In this document: positions 17,358 through 26,342 of the stretch, one piece after another
Numbering within the stretch: position 1 is the stretch's first letter
Layout of the letters: each line of letters starts with the position of its first letter
Source: Fulvivirga lutea
GTDB taxonomy: Bacteria > Bacteroidota > Bacteroidia > Cytophagales > Cyclobacteriaceae
Direction of reading: 5' to 3'
DNA length: 64,000 nt
Assembly (NCBI RefSeq): GCF_017068455.1
Contig: NZ_CP070608.1
Coordinates: 3,904,501 to 3,968,500 of the forward strand
Position numbers and translations under genes: made by a program
The notes under the pieces: generated by a model
What the model was told of the DNA's origin: nothing
The model's database searches: none
The model's input: only the letters and a program-made list of their open reading frames with translations

Positions 17358-18284
17358 CTACTTACTTGCGTTGAAGAGCTTCTGCTTTTCTTCTTTGGTT
17401 AGGCTTTCGTAGCCCTTTTCAGAAATTTTGTCAAGTATAGCATCAATTTCATCCTGACTGGTGCTGGACTTAGACTTGCTCATTGATGCCCTAGAAGAAG
17501 AGCTTGACGAACTGGATTTCGATGAATCTGACCGTCTATGTGTTACTTTAATTTTAGGTGAGCTCACAAAAAAGCTTTTAAAGAAATTCATAGTTGAGAT
17601 AATCCAAAGACCCCAATCACTACCTTTTTGCAAACTATTAATATGCAAATAACCAATTAGCGCACCACCTAAATGGGCTATGTTACCGCCTGCATTGCCA
17701 CCAGTTGATCCTAAGAAGGACAATACAATGTAAAACCCGGCAATATATTTAATCTTAACAGGACCAATAAAAATCAAATGAAAAGTATAATTAGGAAGCA
17801 AAGTAGCCGCTGCTACTACCACAGCATAAACGGCAGCTGATGCCCCGACCATGCCGGAAAATCCTGACCGCTCAATGTAAAAAGGTACTAAATTATATAC
17901 CATCAAATAAGCGATACTTCCTGCTAAAGCACCTAAAACATAAAGTATTATTACTCGATCACTACCCAGATATTCAATGATTAACCTGGCAAACCAGTAG
18001 AATACAAGCATATTAAACAGGATATGAAAAATATCACTTAGGCTATGCGCAAAAGCATAGGTAATAAGTGTCCACGGTCGAGTGATAAATTCCGAAAATA
18101 CAGGTGGAATGCTAAACTGCTCATAGACAAATACAAATACACCTTCAAAACCAAATAGCGATGAAAACACATTTAGCACAGCAAGAAATAGAAACACCAC
18201 CACATTGATGATGATCAGCTGCGTGTGTGAGCTGTTCGGCCGGTTGAAGGCATTTTTAAAATCGTCTTTTATACTTCCGTACAT
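17358..18284 (-). CDS. Rhomboid-family intramembrane serine protease (second copy, Ser-rich tail)
   Basis: 308 residues with six membrane helices. The catalytic dyad is S149 in GMVGASAAVYA and H204 in NIAHLGGALIG; H87 and N91 in the HILFN motif complete the usual rhomboid features. After the membrane domain comes a basic region, a run of about 20 mostly serine residues and a conserved-looking tail (DEIDAILDKISEKGYESLT). It is the last gene of the operon with mutL and another rhomboid, 6 bases after its neighbour. Rhomboids cut single-helix membrane proteins; substrates are unknown. Confidence 0.93.
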   Translation of the reverse strand: MYGSIKDDFKNAFNRPNSSHTQLIIINVVVFLFLAVLNVFSSLFGFEGVFVFVYEQFSIPPVFSEFITRPWTLITYAFAHSLSDIFHILFNMLVFYWFARLIIEYLGSDRVIILYVLGALAGSIAYLMVYNLVPFYIERSGFSGMVGASAAVYAVVVAAATLLPNYTFHLIFIGPVKIKYIAGFYIVLSFLGSTGGNAGGNIAHLGGALIGYLHINSLQKGSDWGLWIISTMNFFKSFFVSSPKIKVTHRRSDSSKSSSSSSSSRASMSKSKSSTSQDEIDAILDKISEKGYESLTKEEKQKLFNASK

Positions 18285-18290
18285 GTTCTA

Positions 18291-19085
18291 TCAATAAAAA
18301 CGGTTGCGGTCATTCTTCCAAAACTGAATCATTATAAATGCAAAAACCATTCCGCCTAAATGGGCAAAATGTGCCGTTACATCACCCGTTTCTCTATTCA
18401 ACCCTGAATATAATGCTATTGCACCCAAAATCAACACTAAATATTTGGCTTTAATGGGTATTGGTGGAAACAGCAACATTAACTCTGTGTTTGGAAATAA
18501 CAAACCAAAGGCCATTAATATTCCATAAATAGCCCCAGATGCTCCAAGCATTGAACCAACGTTCATGTTAAAGTCGTAAATTTCTTTCGCTATAGAGATA
18601 CTCTCCCTTTCTAAATACTCACTATTCGGATTTTGCGCATATTTTTCTATCAAATCGTAAATCTTAGGCGTGCTATAGTCCCAATTTTCAACTACGAATG
18701 CGTTGAAAGCCTCAGGATCCGGATTAGCTACGTAATTTTCCACCTCACTTTTCAAATTTGATAGTTGCACATACTCAATGCCATTGTACAAGATGCCTGC
18801 GCCTATTCCTGTGACCAAATAAAATATTAAAAACCTTTTGGGTCCCCAGAATTGCTCTAACAATGGCCCAAGAAAAATTAGCCCGAGCATATTAAAAAGT
18901 ATATGCATAAAGCCTCCGTGAGCAAACATGTAGGTGAAGAACTGGTAGGGAGCAAAATTCACAGATCCGAACTTCCACAACGAGACCATCTCCGTAAAAT
19001 GAAGTCCTGTAAATAGGTTTTGGATCAGGAAAAAAACAACATTTATGATCAGTAGATTTTTAACTACTGGTGTAAGTCTCATCAT
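18291..19085 (-). CDS. Rhomboid-family intramembrane serine protease (first copy, long loop insertion)
   Basis: 264 residues. The catalytic serine is S183 in MLGASGAIYG, and the histidine is H242 in AHFAHLGG. H61 and N65 (HILFN) are present in the second helix. Between helices three and four there is an inserted hydrophilic segment of about 70 residues (105-178), rich in acidic and aromatic residues, longer than in the sister copy. It could act as a lid or substrate-binding loop. The gene lies 3 bases after mutL and 6 before the second rhomboid. Confidence 0.93.
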   Translation of the reverse strand: MMRLTPVVKNLLIINVVFFLIQNLFTGLHFTEMVSLWKFGSVNFAPYQFFTYMFAHGGFMHILFNMLGLIFLGPLLEQFWGPKRFLIFYLVTGIGAGILYNGIEYVQLSNLKSEVENYVANPDPEAFNAFVVENWDYSTPKIYDLIEKYAQNPNSEYLERESISIAKEIYDFNMNVGSMLGASGAIYGILMAFGLLFPNTELMLLFPPIPIKAKYLVLILGAIALYSGLNRETGDVTAHFAHLGGMVFAFIMIQFWKNDRNRFY

Positions 19086-19088
19086 CTG

Positions 19089-20906
19089 CTATACAAATAA
19101 GTTTTCAATCGCTTTTAAATCTAAAATATGATAGGTCTTCCGACCATTAGGAGCATAATTAGGATTACTACAGCCAAAAAGTTGATCGATCAATCGCTCC
19201 ATTTCTACTTCTGTTAACCTCGTGCCTGACTTTAAGCTGGTTCGCTTAGCCAACGATCTAGCCAAATTCTCGTTTTTCGGCATCGATAACTCAACATTCT
19301 TTTTAAACTGATCTAACAAGCCTTCAAAGATTTCCTTTTCATTGCCCGATGTCAAATCTACGGGCAATCCTTTAATTAAAATATCACTTTTACCAAAAGG
19401 CTCAATATCAAAACCCAGTGCTGCTATCTCCTCCTCCATCTCCATTACGAGACTAAAGTCAGAAGGGTTTAAAGAAATGGCCTGTGGGAATAGCGACTGC
19501 TGTGAGGCAGCGGAACCGCTCGACAGCGTTTCAATATATTTCTCATACAAAATACGCTCGTGAGCACTCTGTTGGTTAATCACCATCATTCCAGATTTTA
19601 CCTGGCTCACAATGTATTTATTATGAAGCTGAAAAATGGTAGACTCTATATGTTGCGCTGATTCCTGGGGTTCCTCCTCATTCATCTGGCTACCGAAGGT
19701 CATCGTCATTTCTTCGCTATCAGATTCATCAATCTGACTCATCGAAATTTTGCCACTATTCTCATCGAATAACCTGTCCCAGTTTTCCAGATTCGATTGC
19801 TCGCGGGGTGTAGCTGTTCTAAATTGAGAGTAATTTTTATCCTTAATACTCTCACGTTGAATTGCCATTTTCTCCCCCAAGTTAATATCGGCACTAAAGT
19901 CTAATGCTGGTGTAATGTTGTGCGTTGCCAAAGCCTGTTTAACAGCAGCCCGTACCACTGCATAAGCCGTACGTTCATCGTCAAACTTAATTTCTGTTTT
20001 GGTTGGATGCACGTTAATATCTATGTGCTTAGGGTCGATAGAAATAAAAAGTACATAAAAAGGAAAGCTGTTTTCTGATATTAACCCCTGAAAGGCGTTG
20101 GTTACAGCATGGTTCAGATAACTACTTTTAATAAAGCGGTTATTCACGAAGAAAAACTGCTCGCCTCTGGTCTTCTTAGCAAAATCCGGCTTACCCACAT
20201 ACCCTTTAATTTTTATGTGATCGATACTCTCTTCGCAAGCTACAAGCTGCTGCTGATAATTTTTACCGAAGAGATGTACAATGCGCTGGCTCAATTTGCC
20301 GGCTGGCAAATTGTAAGTCTCCATATCATTTTGATGGAGACTAAACCCGATTTCCGGGTTTGCCAGCGCCACACGCTGAAATTCCTCCACGATATGTTTC
20401 ATCTCCACCCCGTTAGATTTTAGAAAATTTCTACGGGCGGGCACATTGTAAAATAAGTTCTTAACAGAAATAGAAGTGCCCTTCTCACATGCAATAGGCT
20501 CTTGCTTTTTTACTTCAGAAGCTTCTACTATAATTACCGAGCCCAACTCCTGCCCTTCCTGCTTTGTTTTAATTTCCAACTGAGCAACGGCAGCCATTGA
20601 TGCTAGTGCCTCGCCTCTAAAACCCATCGTTCTGATTGAAAACAGATCTTCGCTCGTTCTCAATTTAGAGGTCGCATGGCGCTCCAGGCTCATCCGGGCA
20701 TCAGTTTCTGTCATGCCTTTTCCATCATCAATCACCTGAATAAGTACTTTGCCAGCATCCTTCACTATCAATTTCACAAAAGTAGCTTCGGCATCCACCG
20801 AATTTTCAAGCAGTTCTTTTACGGCAGAGGCCGGCCTTTGAACCACCTCGCCAGCGGCAATTTGGTTAGCTAAAGAATCCGGAAGTAGCTTAATGATATC
20901 TGGCAT
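19089..20906 (-). CDS. mutL: DNA mismatch repair protein MutL
   Basis: 605 residues. The N-terminal GHKL ATPase is intact: ENSVDAEA, DDGKGM and GFRGEAL motifs, then the family signature in NVHPTKTEIKF. A linker of about 100 residues joins it to the C-terminal dimerisation domain. Two motifs needed for the nicking activity of most non-enterobacterial MutL proteins are altered: the DQHAxxE-type motif reads NQQSAHERILYE (444-455), and the CPHGRP motif reads APNGRK (585-590). The protein may therefore bind and couple but not nick DNA. It is second in the operon, 2 bases after a small membrane protein gene. Confidence 0.96.
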   Translation of the reverse strand: MPDIIKLLPDSLANQIAAGEVVQRPASAVKELLENSVDAEATFVKLIVKDAGKVLIQVIDDGKGMTETDARMSLERHATSKLRTSEDLFSIRTMGFRGEALASMAAVAQLEIKTKQEGQELGSVIIVEASEVKKQEPIACEKGTSISVKNLFYNVPARRNFLKSNGVEMKHIVEEFQRVALANPEIGFSLHQNDMETYNLPAGKLSQRIVHLFGKNYQQQLVACEESIDHIKIKGYVGKPDFAKKTRGEQFFFVNNRFIKSSYLNHAVTNAFQGLISENSFPFYVLFISIDPKHIDINVHPTKTEIKFDDERTAYAVVRAAVKQALATHNITPALDFSADINLGEKMAIQRESIKDKNYSQFRTATPREQSNLENWDRLFDENSGKISMSQIDESDSEEMTMTFGSQMNEEEPQESAQHIESTIFQLHNKYIVSQVKSGMMVINQQSAHERILYEKYIETLSSGSAASQQSLFPQAISLNPSDFSLVMEMEEEIAALGFDIEPFGKSDILIKGLPVDLTSGNEKEIFEGLLDQFKKNVELSMPKNENLARSLAKRTSLKSGTRLTEVEMERLIDQLFGCSNPNYAPNGRKTYHILDLKAIENLFV

Positions 20907-20908
20907 GC

Positions 20909-21256
20909 TTAAATAATTCGCCTCATTTTTAAGTATAACAGAAGCGAAGCGGCAGCAGCAAATATGTATAATGCAATATTACCAAGGTAGATATAGCCAA
21001 ATACTGCGAAGGCAAGCAACATCATTATCACTAATTGAGTGAACGTTGCCGAACCAGATCCCCCGGATCTGCCTTTTTTAAACGCTCCGGCAATGCGTGA
21101 AGACCGGTAATCAACATCCCCTTCACCTTTGGCTTGCAGTTCGCGCTTAATTCTTTCGGTACGCTCATCTACTTCCTCCTTCACAGGATCATAATACCGT
21201 GGCTCAATGTTAAATCTTTGATATCTTGGTGTTCTAAATAGAGAAGGAATCTTCAT
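20909..21256 (-). CDS. Small membrane protein preceding mutL
   Basis: 115 residues. The N-terminal 75 residues are hydrophilic, rich in Arg, Glu and aromatic residues (TPRYQRFNIEPRYYDP), with a Gly/Ser-rich hinge. The C-terminal third holds two short helices (about 73-89 and 92-107). It ends in a basic tail. Family unknown; proteins of this look are frequent next to mutL in Cytophagales, so it is probably a conserved lineage gene. It is first in the mutL-rhomboid operon, and its -7 promoter element is at 21291-21298. Confidence 0.75.
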   Translation of the reverse strand: MKIPSLFRTPRYQRFNIEPRYYDPVKEEVDERTERIKRELQAKGEGDVDYRSSRIAGAFKKGRSGGSGSATFTQLVIMMLLAFAVFGYIYLGNIALYIFAAAASLLLYLKMRRII

Positions 21257-21290
21257 CCTTGCTGTTTATTCGTTTAACTTCGTAGTATTA

Positions 21291-21298
21291 CAAAACTA
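21291..21298 (-). promoter_or_regulatory. Candidate -7 element of the mutL operon
   Basis: TAGTTTTG on the minus strand, a perfect match to TAnnTTTG, 35 bases before the first start codon. No good -33 element is seen. The element lies within a small dyad (gtagt ... actac). Confidence 0.4.
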
Positions 21299-21335
21299 CT
21301 CATAATTAGCTGCAATCTGTAAAAATAACGACCGC

Positions 21336-24140
21336 ATGATTAGAAAAGTTTATCTGACTTTTTTACTACTCTTAACTACACTATTAATTCATGCTCAAAC
21401 TGAAAAGTCACAATGGGTGGATAGTGTTTATGCTTCGTTAACATTAGATCAGCGATTGGGTCAATTGATGATTTTTCCTGTGAACGGAAACGGAAATGGG
21501 GAACATAAAAATGCCATACTAAATACCATCGACCGATATACTTTGGGAGGGTTTGTTATTACTTCGGGTAACCCCAAGAATGTGGCCCAACTAAATAATG
21601 AGCTTCGAACCCATTCCCGTTTGCCGCTCTTATCTTTTGCTCATACTTCCAATGGTTTGGGTGATCTGCTCGATGATGCACAACCATTGGCCAATACATT
21701 AACGCTGGCATCAGTTCAAAATAAAGAATTGATAAAAAACAACGCTTACGCGCTTGTTAATCAACTTAAAAATCTTGGAATTAATGTAGCCCTGAATTCA
21801 TATGATACCCCGTTCAATTCACAAAATACTTCACAAGTATCCAACAAATTTATCGGTAACCTTTTAAAAGTTGACTCAGCCTATTTTGATGCATTCCAAT
21901 CAAAAAATGTCAGGCTTGGCAAAGCCGGATTTCCATCGATTAGCGGAAAATTGTCGAAAAAAGAATTGGAAGAATATCTCAATGTTTATAAACAGGCATT
22001 CGCCAATAGATTGGAATTCATATCTCTGAATCATCTAACATCATCTATTGATCAAAAATCCTCGGCAGCGGTTTCAAAAAGCACCTACGATTACCTTAGA
22101 AAGAACTTGGATTTCAAAGGATTTATATTGTCTGAAGACCTCGAAAATATTCCTAAATACAAACCAGGTAAAACAGAAGCTCAAGCTTTGTTACTGGGTA
22201 GCGATCTGCTGGTTTCTGCCAATATCAACAGCTCCATCAAGCAGATGAAAAAACTGATAAGAAAAGGTGATATTCCATTGAGCACTGTAGAGAAAAAGGT
22301 TAAAAAGCTTCTTTCCTATAAATATGACCTTTCAAATAATCACTTAGGCGTAATCTCTAAGACTAATGTAGTTTCTCGAATAAATAACCCTTGCGCTTCA
22401 TCCGCTTATGAAGCTGCGTTACTAGAGTCAATAACCTACCTTACCGGCAAGGATCACCTTCCAATAAAAGTATTGGAAGATAAAAATTTTGCCTCGCTCA
22501 GTATTGGTTCTAATCCCTACTTCCAAAAATACCTAAGCAGCTACTCAATCTTTAGTCATTACAACCACACGTATGCAACCGAAAAGTTAAAAGAAACGCT
22601 TGCACTTTTTGACCATATTGTTATTGGTTTATTTGATGAATCTATCGACACAAAGTGGATTGAATTGATCAATTCATTAGACCCTGCAAAAATAATTTTA
22701 TGCAGCCCTATAAGACCTGAATTAACAGCCTTCAATTCAGAAATATCAAAACTGATCTATTATACTTCTGACGATAAAATGGGCAAATTACTTCCACAAA
22801 GTATATTCGGAGCATCCAGCTCAAATGGAAGGTTGCCCATCACACTCGGTGATAAGCTAACGTTAGGGTCAGGTGAAAATATAACTTCTCTTGACAGACT
22901 AGCTTTTAAAATTCCTGAACAAACAAATGTTGATGGAATTACTTTATCGAAAATTGATGAAATAGCTAAAGAAGCAATAAAAAGCAAGGCCACACCTGGT
23001 TGTCAGGTTCTTGTAGCACGCAAAGGATCGGTAATTTATAATAAGTCTTTCGGTTATCATACCTACGATAGTTTAATGCGTGTTGATGATCAGAGCATTT
23101 ACGATTTGGCCTCCATTACTAAAGTTGCAGCCACTACTCAGGCCATCATGTTCCTTGAAGAACGTCAAGTGATTGATCTCGACAAGAAGGTATCTGTTTA
23201 TTTGGAAGATTTAAAGGGTACAAATAAGGAAAACATGACCATTAGAGATATTCTAACACATCAGGCCGGGCTTTGGCCTTTTCTACCATTCTGGAAGGAA
23301 ACACTCACTGATGACACTTATGCCAGTATTTACTATAGCAACCACCCTGATGACAACTACCCATACCAGCTATCGGAAGGTGTTTACATATCGAATATTA
23401 CTAAAGACAGTGTATGGCAATGGGTCAAAGCATCTAAACTCCGTAGCAAAGCAGCCACAGCCACATACGACTATAAATATAGTGACATGGGCTATTATAT
23501 TATGCAGAGACTTATAGAGAAATCGGTCAATCAGCCCATGGAGGAGTTTCTACAGCAAAACTTCTACGACCCAATGGGCCTGAGTACACTTAGCTATCTG
23601 CCACTTTGTAAGTTCCCTCAAAACCTGATTGTGCCAACTGAAAACGACAACTATTTTAGAAAAACTCTTGTTAATGGAATGGTGCATGATCAAGGTGCTG
23701 CTTTAGTTGGTGGTGTGGCTGGTCATGCAGGGTTGTTTAGTAATGCGTTGGATTTGGCCAAACTGGCTCAAATGAACTTGCAAGGTGGGTATTATGGCGG
23801 TCATGAGTATTTTATGAAAGGAACGTTAGACCGTTTTACATCTGTGCAGTATGAAAGCAATCGTAGGGGCATTGGCTGGGATAAGCCTGTGGTAGCAGAG
23901 TGGAACAGCCCCACTTCAGTGTATGCATCCAAAAAAAGTTTTGGACATACTGGTTTTACTGGAACTGCAGTATGGGTTGATCCTGAGTTTGACTTAGTCT
24001 ATGTATTTCTGTCGAACCGAATTTATCCTGATGCGGATAATGTAAAACTTATTAAAAATAATATCCGTACAAGGATTCAGGATTTGATTTATCAGGCCAT
24101 TTGGAAATATGAAGAATCTCCAGGTGCCAGATGTAACTAA
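21336..24140 (+). CDS. Pseudo-GH3 domain fused to a beta-lactamase-type serine hydrolase
   Basis: 934 residues. A signal peptide (ends at IHAQ) is followed by a GH3-like TIM-barrel region (about 25-335), a GH3 C-terminal-like region (about 355-510) and a class C beta-lactamase/transpeptidase-like domain (about 530-930). The fusion itself is common in Bacteroidota. In this copy the GH3 site is lost: the nucleophile SDD reads SED (266-268), the KHFPGHG loop reads GKAGFPS (195-201), and the substrate-binding acidic loop is replaced. The hydrolase site is intact: S593-ITK, YSD (715-717) and GHTG. It probably acts on peptidoglycan or a D-amino-acid ester, with the GH3 part as a binding module. Confidence 0.88.
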   Translation: MIRKVYLTFLLLLTTLLIHAQTEKSQWVDSVYASLTLDQRLGQLMIFPVNGNGNGEHKNAILNTIDRYTLGGFVITSGNPKNVAQLNNELRTHSRLPLLSFAHTSNGLGDLLDDAQPLANTLTLASVQNKELIKNNAYALVNQLKNLGINVALNSYDTPFNSQNTSQVSNKFIGNLLKVDSAYFDAFQSKNVRLGKAGFPSISGKLSKKELEEYLNVYKQAFANRLEFISLNHLTSSIDQKSSAAVSKSTYDYLRKNLDFKGFILSEDLENIPKYKPGKTEAQALLLGSDLLVSANINSSIKQMKKLIRKGDIPLSTVEKKVKKLLSYKYDLSNNHLGVISKTNVVSRINNPCASSAYEAALLESITYLTGKDHLPIKVLEDKNFASLSIGSNPYFQKYLSSYSIFSHYNHTYATEKLKETLALFDHIVIGLFDESIDTKWIELINSLDPAKIILCSPIRPELTAFNSEISKLIYYTSDDKMGKLLPQSIFGASSSNGRLPITLGDKLTLGSGENITSLDRLAFKIPEQTNVDGITLSKIDEIAKEAIKSKATPGCQVLVARKGSVIYNKSFGYHTYDSLMRVDDQSIYDLASITKVAATTQAIMFLEERQVIDLDKKVSVYLEDLKGTNKENMTIRDILTHQAGLWPFLPFWKETLTDDTYASIYYSNHPDDNYPYQLSEGVYISNITKDSVWQWVKASKLRSKAATATYDYKYSDMGYYIMQRLIEKSVNQPMEEFLQQNFYDPMGLSTLSYLPLCKFPQNLIVPTENDNYFRKTLVNGMVHDQGAALVGGVAGHAGLFSNALDLAKLAQMNLQGGYYGGHEYFMKGTLDRFTSVQYESNRRGIGWDKPVVAEWNSPTSVYASKKSFGHTGFTGTAVWVDPEFDLVYVFLSNRIYPDADNVKLIKNNIRTRIQDLIYQAIWKYEESPGARCN

Positions 24141-24247
24141 AAAATATATGAAATCGACATTAAAAATTCAGGCTCGAAGTTTACGAGCACCTAGAATGAA
24201 TTCTTAATTGAAGATTCCATGTGACCATCGAAAATTAATATAGACAC

Positions 24248-25399
24248 ATGAAAATAGGTATTGTTTGTTATCCAACATTTGGCGGTAGTGGTGTTGTAGC
24301 TACTGAGCTTGGCAAAGCGTTGGCAAAAGAAGGCCATCAGATACACTTTATTACCTATTCACAACCAACGAGGCTTGATTTCTTTAACCAGAATTTATTT
24401 TACCACGAGGTAACAATACGCAATTATCCTTTATTTGATTATGCGCCCTATGAGTTGGCCTTAGCCAGTAAAATGGTGGATGTGGTTAAATATGAAAAGC
24501 TGGATTTACTGCATGTTCATTACGCCATTCCACATGCTTCTGCCGCTTACATGGCCAAGCAAATACTTAAAACACATGGCATTAATATTCCTGTAATCAC
24601 CACCTTGCATGGTACTGACATCACACTCGTAGGTAAAGATGCCTCTTACGAGCCGGTAGTAACATTTAGCATTAATGCTTCAGATGGCGTTACTGCTGTT
24701 TCTGAAGATTTAAGAAAAGACACTTACGAGCATTTTGATATAACAAAAGACATTGAGGTGATTCCTAACTTCATTGACTTAGAGCGCTTTAAAAAGCAGA
24801 AAAAAGAACATTTCAAAAAAGCCATTTGCCCTAATGATGAGAAGCTTTTAGTGCACACCTCTAACTTTAGAAAAGTAAAGCGAGTTGACGATGTAGTGAA
24901 AGTATTTCACAACATTAGGAAGATTATTCCGGCCAAACTTCTATTGGTTGGCGATGGCCCTGAAAGAACACATATCGAAGCACTTTGTAGAGAATTGGGC
25001 GATTGCGATGACATCCGTTTTCTTGGTAAGTTGGAGCAAGTAGAAGAAGTACTTTCAGTTGCCGACTTATTTATTATGCCTTCGGAGAAAGAGAGCTTTG
25101 GACTTGCTGCTCTTGAGGCTATGGCCTGTGAAGTGCCCGTTATATCTACCAAAGCCGGTGGAATACCTGAACTTAACATCCAAGGTAAGACCGGATTTTT
25201 AAGTAAAGTAGGTGATGTGGAAGATATGACTAAGAACGCACTCTATATCTTAGATCCAGCCAACCTGCCTGAATTCAAGAAAAATGCATTAAACCGTGCA
25301 AAAGAATTTGATATCTCACGGATACTGCCACTGTATGAAAACCTATATGAAAAAGTGGTAGCTAATACCAAAAAAATGCAGTTAAACGAACTGTTATAA
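24248..25399 (+). CDS. bshA: N-acetyl-alpha-D-glucosaminyl L-malate synthase BshA (bacillithiol synthesis, step 1)
   Basis: 383 residues, a GT4 glycosyltransferase. It begins with the BshA-typical MKIGIVCYPTFGGSGVVATE, followed by HVHYAIPHASAA, TTLHGTDITLVG, the donor-binding EKESFGLAALEAMACEVPVI and GGIPEL. It transfers GlcNAc from UDP-GlcNAc to L-malate, the first step of bacillithiol synthesis. The other steps (bshB, bshC) are not in the window. The length equals that of known BshA proteins. It stands alone in the same direction as the preceding fused hydrolase gene, 107 bases downstream. Confidence 0.95.
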   Translation: MKIGIVCYPTFGGSGVVATELGKALAKEGHQIHFITYSQPTRLDFFNQNLFYHEVTIRNYPLFDYAPYELALASKMVDVVKYEKLDLLHVHYAIPHASAAYMAKQILKTHGINIPVITTLHGTDITLVGKDASYEPVVTFSINASDGVTAVSEDLRKDTYEHFDITKDIEVIPNFIDLERFKKQKKEHFKKAICPNDEKLLVHTSNFRKVKRVDDVVKVFHNIRKIIPAKLLLVGDGPERTHIEALCRELGDCDDIRFLGKLEQVEEVLSVADLFIMPSEKESFGLAALEAMACEVPVISTKAGGIPELNIQGKTGFLSKVGDVEDMTKNALYILDPANLPEFKKNALNRAKEFDISRILPLYENLYEKVVANTKKMQLNELL

Positions 25400-25439
25400 A
25401 CTATATCGCATTACACTATTAAATTATCTAACCTTATTA

Positions 25440-25447
25440 TATTTTTG
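25440..25447 (+). promoter_or_regulatory. Candidate -7 element of the fatty acid hydroxylase gene
   Basis: TATTTTTG, a perfect TAnnTTTG match 21 bases before the ATG at 25469. A small dyad (GTTCTAAGAAC, 25447-25457) sits over the expected transcription start. No clear -33 element. Confidence 0.4.
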
Positions 25448-25468
25448 TTCTAAGAACGGTCAGTAAAA

Positions 25469-26080
25469 ATGAGTATTAAGGATATAAAACCTAACAACAA
25501 AGGCACGAAACAACTTTCTGACAATCCATGGATTGAACGATTGACAAGAACACATATATCTATTCCCATCACATTATTTCTGGGGTATTCAGGTGCTTTA
25601 TTGTATTACAGTGCTACTAACACTTCACTTTCTTTGGGAATAACGGTTGCTTTATTTTTTACAGGATTATTAGTATTCTCGTTGGTAGAGTATTTGATGC
25701 ATCGCTATCTGTTCCATATGGAAGTGTATACAAAAACCAGAGAAAAGATGCAGTACATCATGCATGGCGTACATCATGAGTTTCCTAAGGATAAGGATAG
25801 ATTAGCTATGCCACCTTTGGCAAGTTTGACCATTGCTACCGTGCTGTTATTCTTGTTCAGACTTATTATGGATGATTATGTATTCGGCTTTTTACCTGGC
25901 TTTTTAACGGGTTATGCCGGTTACTTATTCGTGCACTATATCGTGCATGCATTCCAACCTCCAAAGAACTTTTTCAAAGCACTTTGGGTACATCACGGAA
26001 TACATCACTATAAAGACAATGAAAAGGCCTTTGGTGTTAGTTCACCATTGTGGGATTACGTGTTTCGCACTATGCCCTAA
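25469..26080 (+). CDS. Fatty acid hydroxylase (FA2H-like, di-iron membrane enzyme)
   Basis: 203 residues with about four membrane helices and the eight-histidine pattern of the fatty acid hydroxylase superfamily: HRYLFH, HGVHHEFP, HYIVHAF and HHGIHH, then WDYVFRTMP at the end. The closest described members are fatty acid 2-hydroxylases, which hydroxylate the acyl chain of sphingolipids; Bacteroidota make sulfonolipids and sphingolipids, which would be natural substrates. That is inference. The N-terminal 40 residues are polar. The stop overlaps by 4 bases the end of a tiny convergent gene. Confidence 0.9.
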   Translation: MSIKDIKPNNKGTKQLSDNPWIERLTRTHISIPITLFLGYSGALLYYSATNTSLSLGITVALFFTGLLVFSLVEYLMHRYLFHMEVYTKTREKMQYIMHGVHHEFPKDKDRLAMPPLASLTIATVLLFLFRLIMDDYVFGFLPGFLTGYAGYLFVHYIVHAFQPPKNFFKALWVHHGIHHYKDNEKAFGVSSPLWDYVFRTMP

Positions 26081-26184
26081 GACTGCTGGCTGTTCTGCAG
26101 TTTCTTTTTCATCTTATAGTGCATCGCACGATACCTTCTTAGCCGATAATCTAAGAGATCTTCGAGAATTTTAATTAAGTTCAT
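26077..26184 (-). CDS. 35-residue basic helical protein
   Basis: ATG to TAG, 36 codons: MNLIKILEDLLDYRLRRY, then a strongly basic stretch (MHYKMKKKLQ) and a polar tail. It reads as one amphipathic helix with an acidic-hydrophobic first half and a basic second half. It starts 23 bases after a tiny lipoprotein gene on the same strand and its end overlaps the hydroxylase stop by 4 bases. No family is recognised. The support is the open frame, tight spacing and plausible composition, so it could also be chance. Confidence 0.4.
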   Translation of the reverse strand: MNLIKILEDLLDYRLRRYRAMHYKMKKKLQNSQQS

Positions 26185-26207
26185 GTCTTTGAGCTTTTTA
26201 AACATTC

Positions 26208-26342
26208 TTAAATCCTTTCATCCTGGCTTTGCTGAATTTCCTTTTTGGGTTCCTCTTTTTTAGCATATGTAGGGCAAGAGTAAAAACCGCAGGCTGAGAA
26301 GATAAAACCCATTAATAAAATAGCAACTATAGACTTTCTCAT
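26208..26342 (-). CDS. 44-residue lipoprotein
   Basis: MRKSIVAILLMGFIFSAC is a full lipoprotein signal peptide with lipobox FSAC. The mature peptide is only about 27 residues: a cysteine-proline-tyrosine patch (SCPTYAKK) and a charged tail. Very short lipoproteins with a CPTY-like patch are widespread in Bacteroidota, and this is probably one of them; their role is unknown. It is the first of two tiny genes on this strand and lies in an otherwise empty intergenic region. Confidence 0.75.
   Translation of the reverse strand: MRKSIVAILLMGFIFSACGFYSCPTYAKKEEPKKEIQQSQDERI

Noticed and set aside
17461-17652. Short plus-strand open frame rich in Leu and Asp
   Set aside because: It is the antisense shadow of the serine-rich tail of the rhomboid gene.
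24172-24188. Terminator after the fused hydrolase (GCTCG/CGAGC)
   Set aside because: Only a 5-bp stem with no thymine tract.
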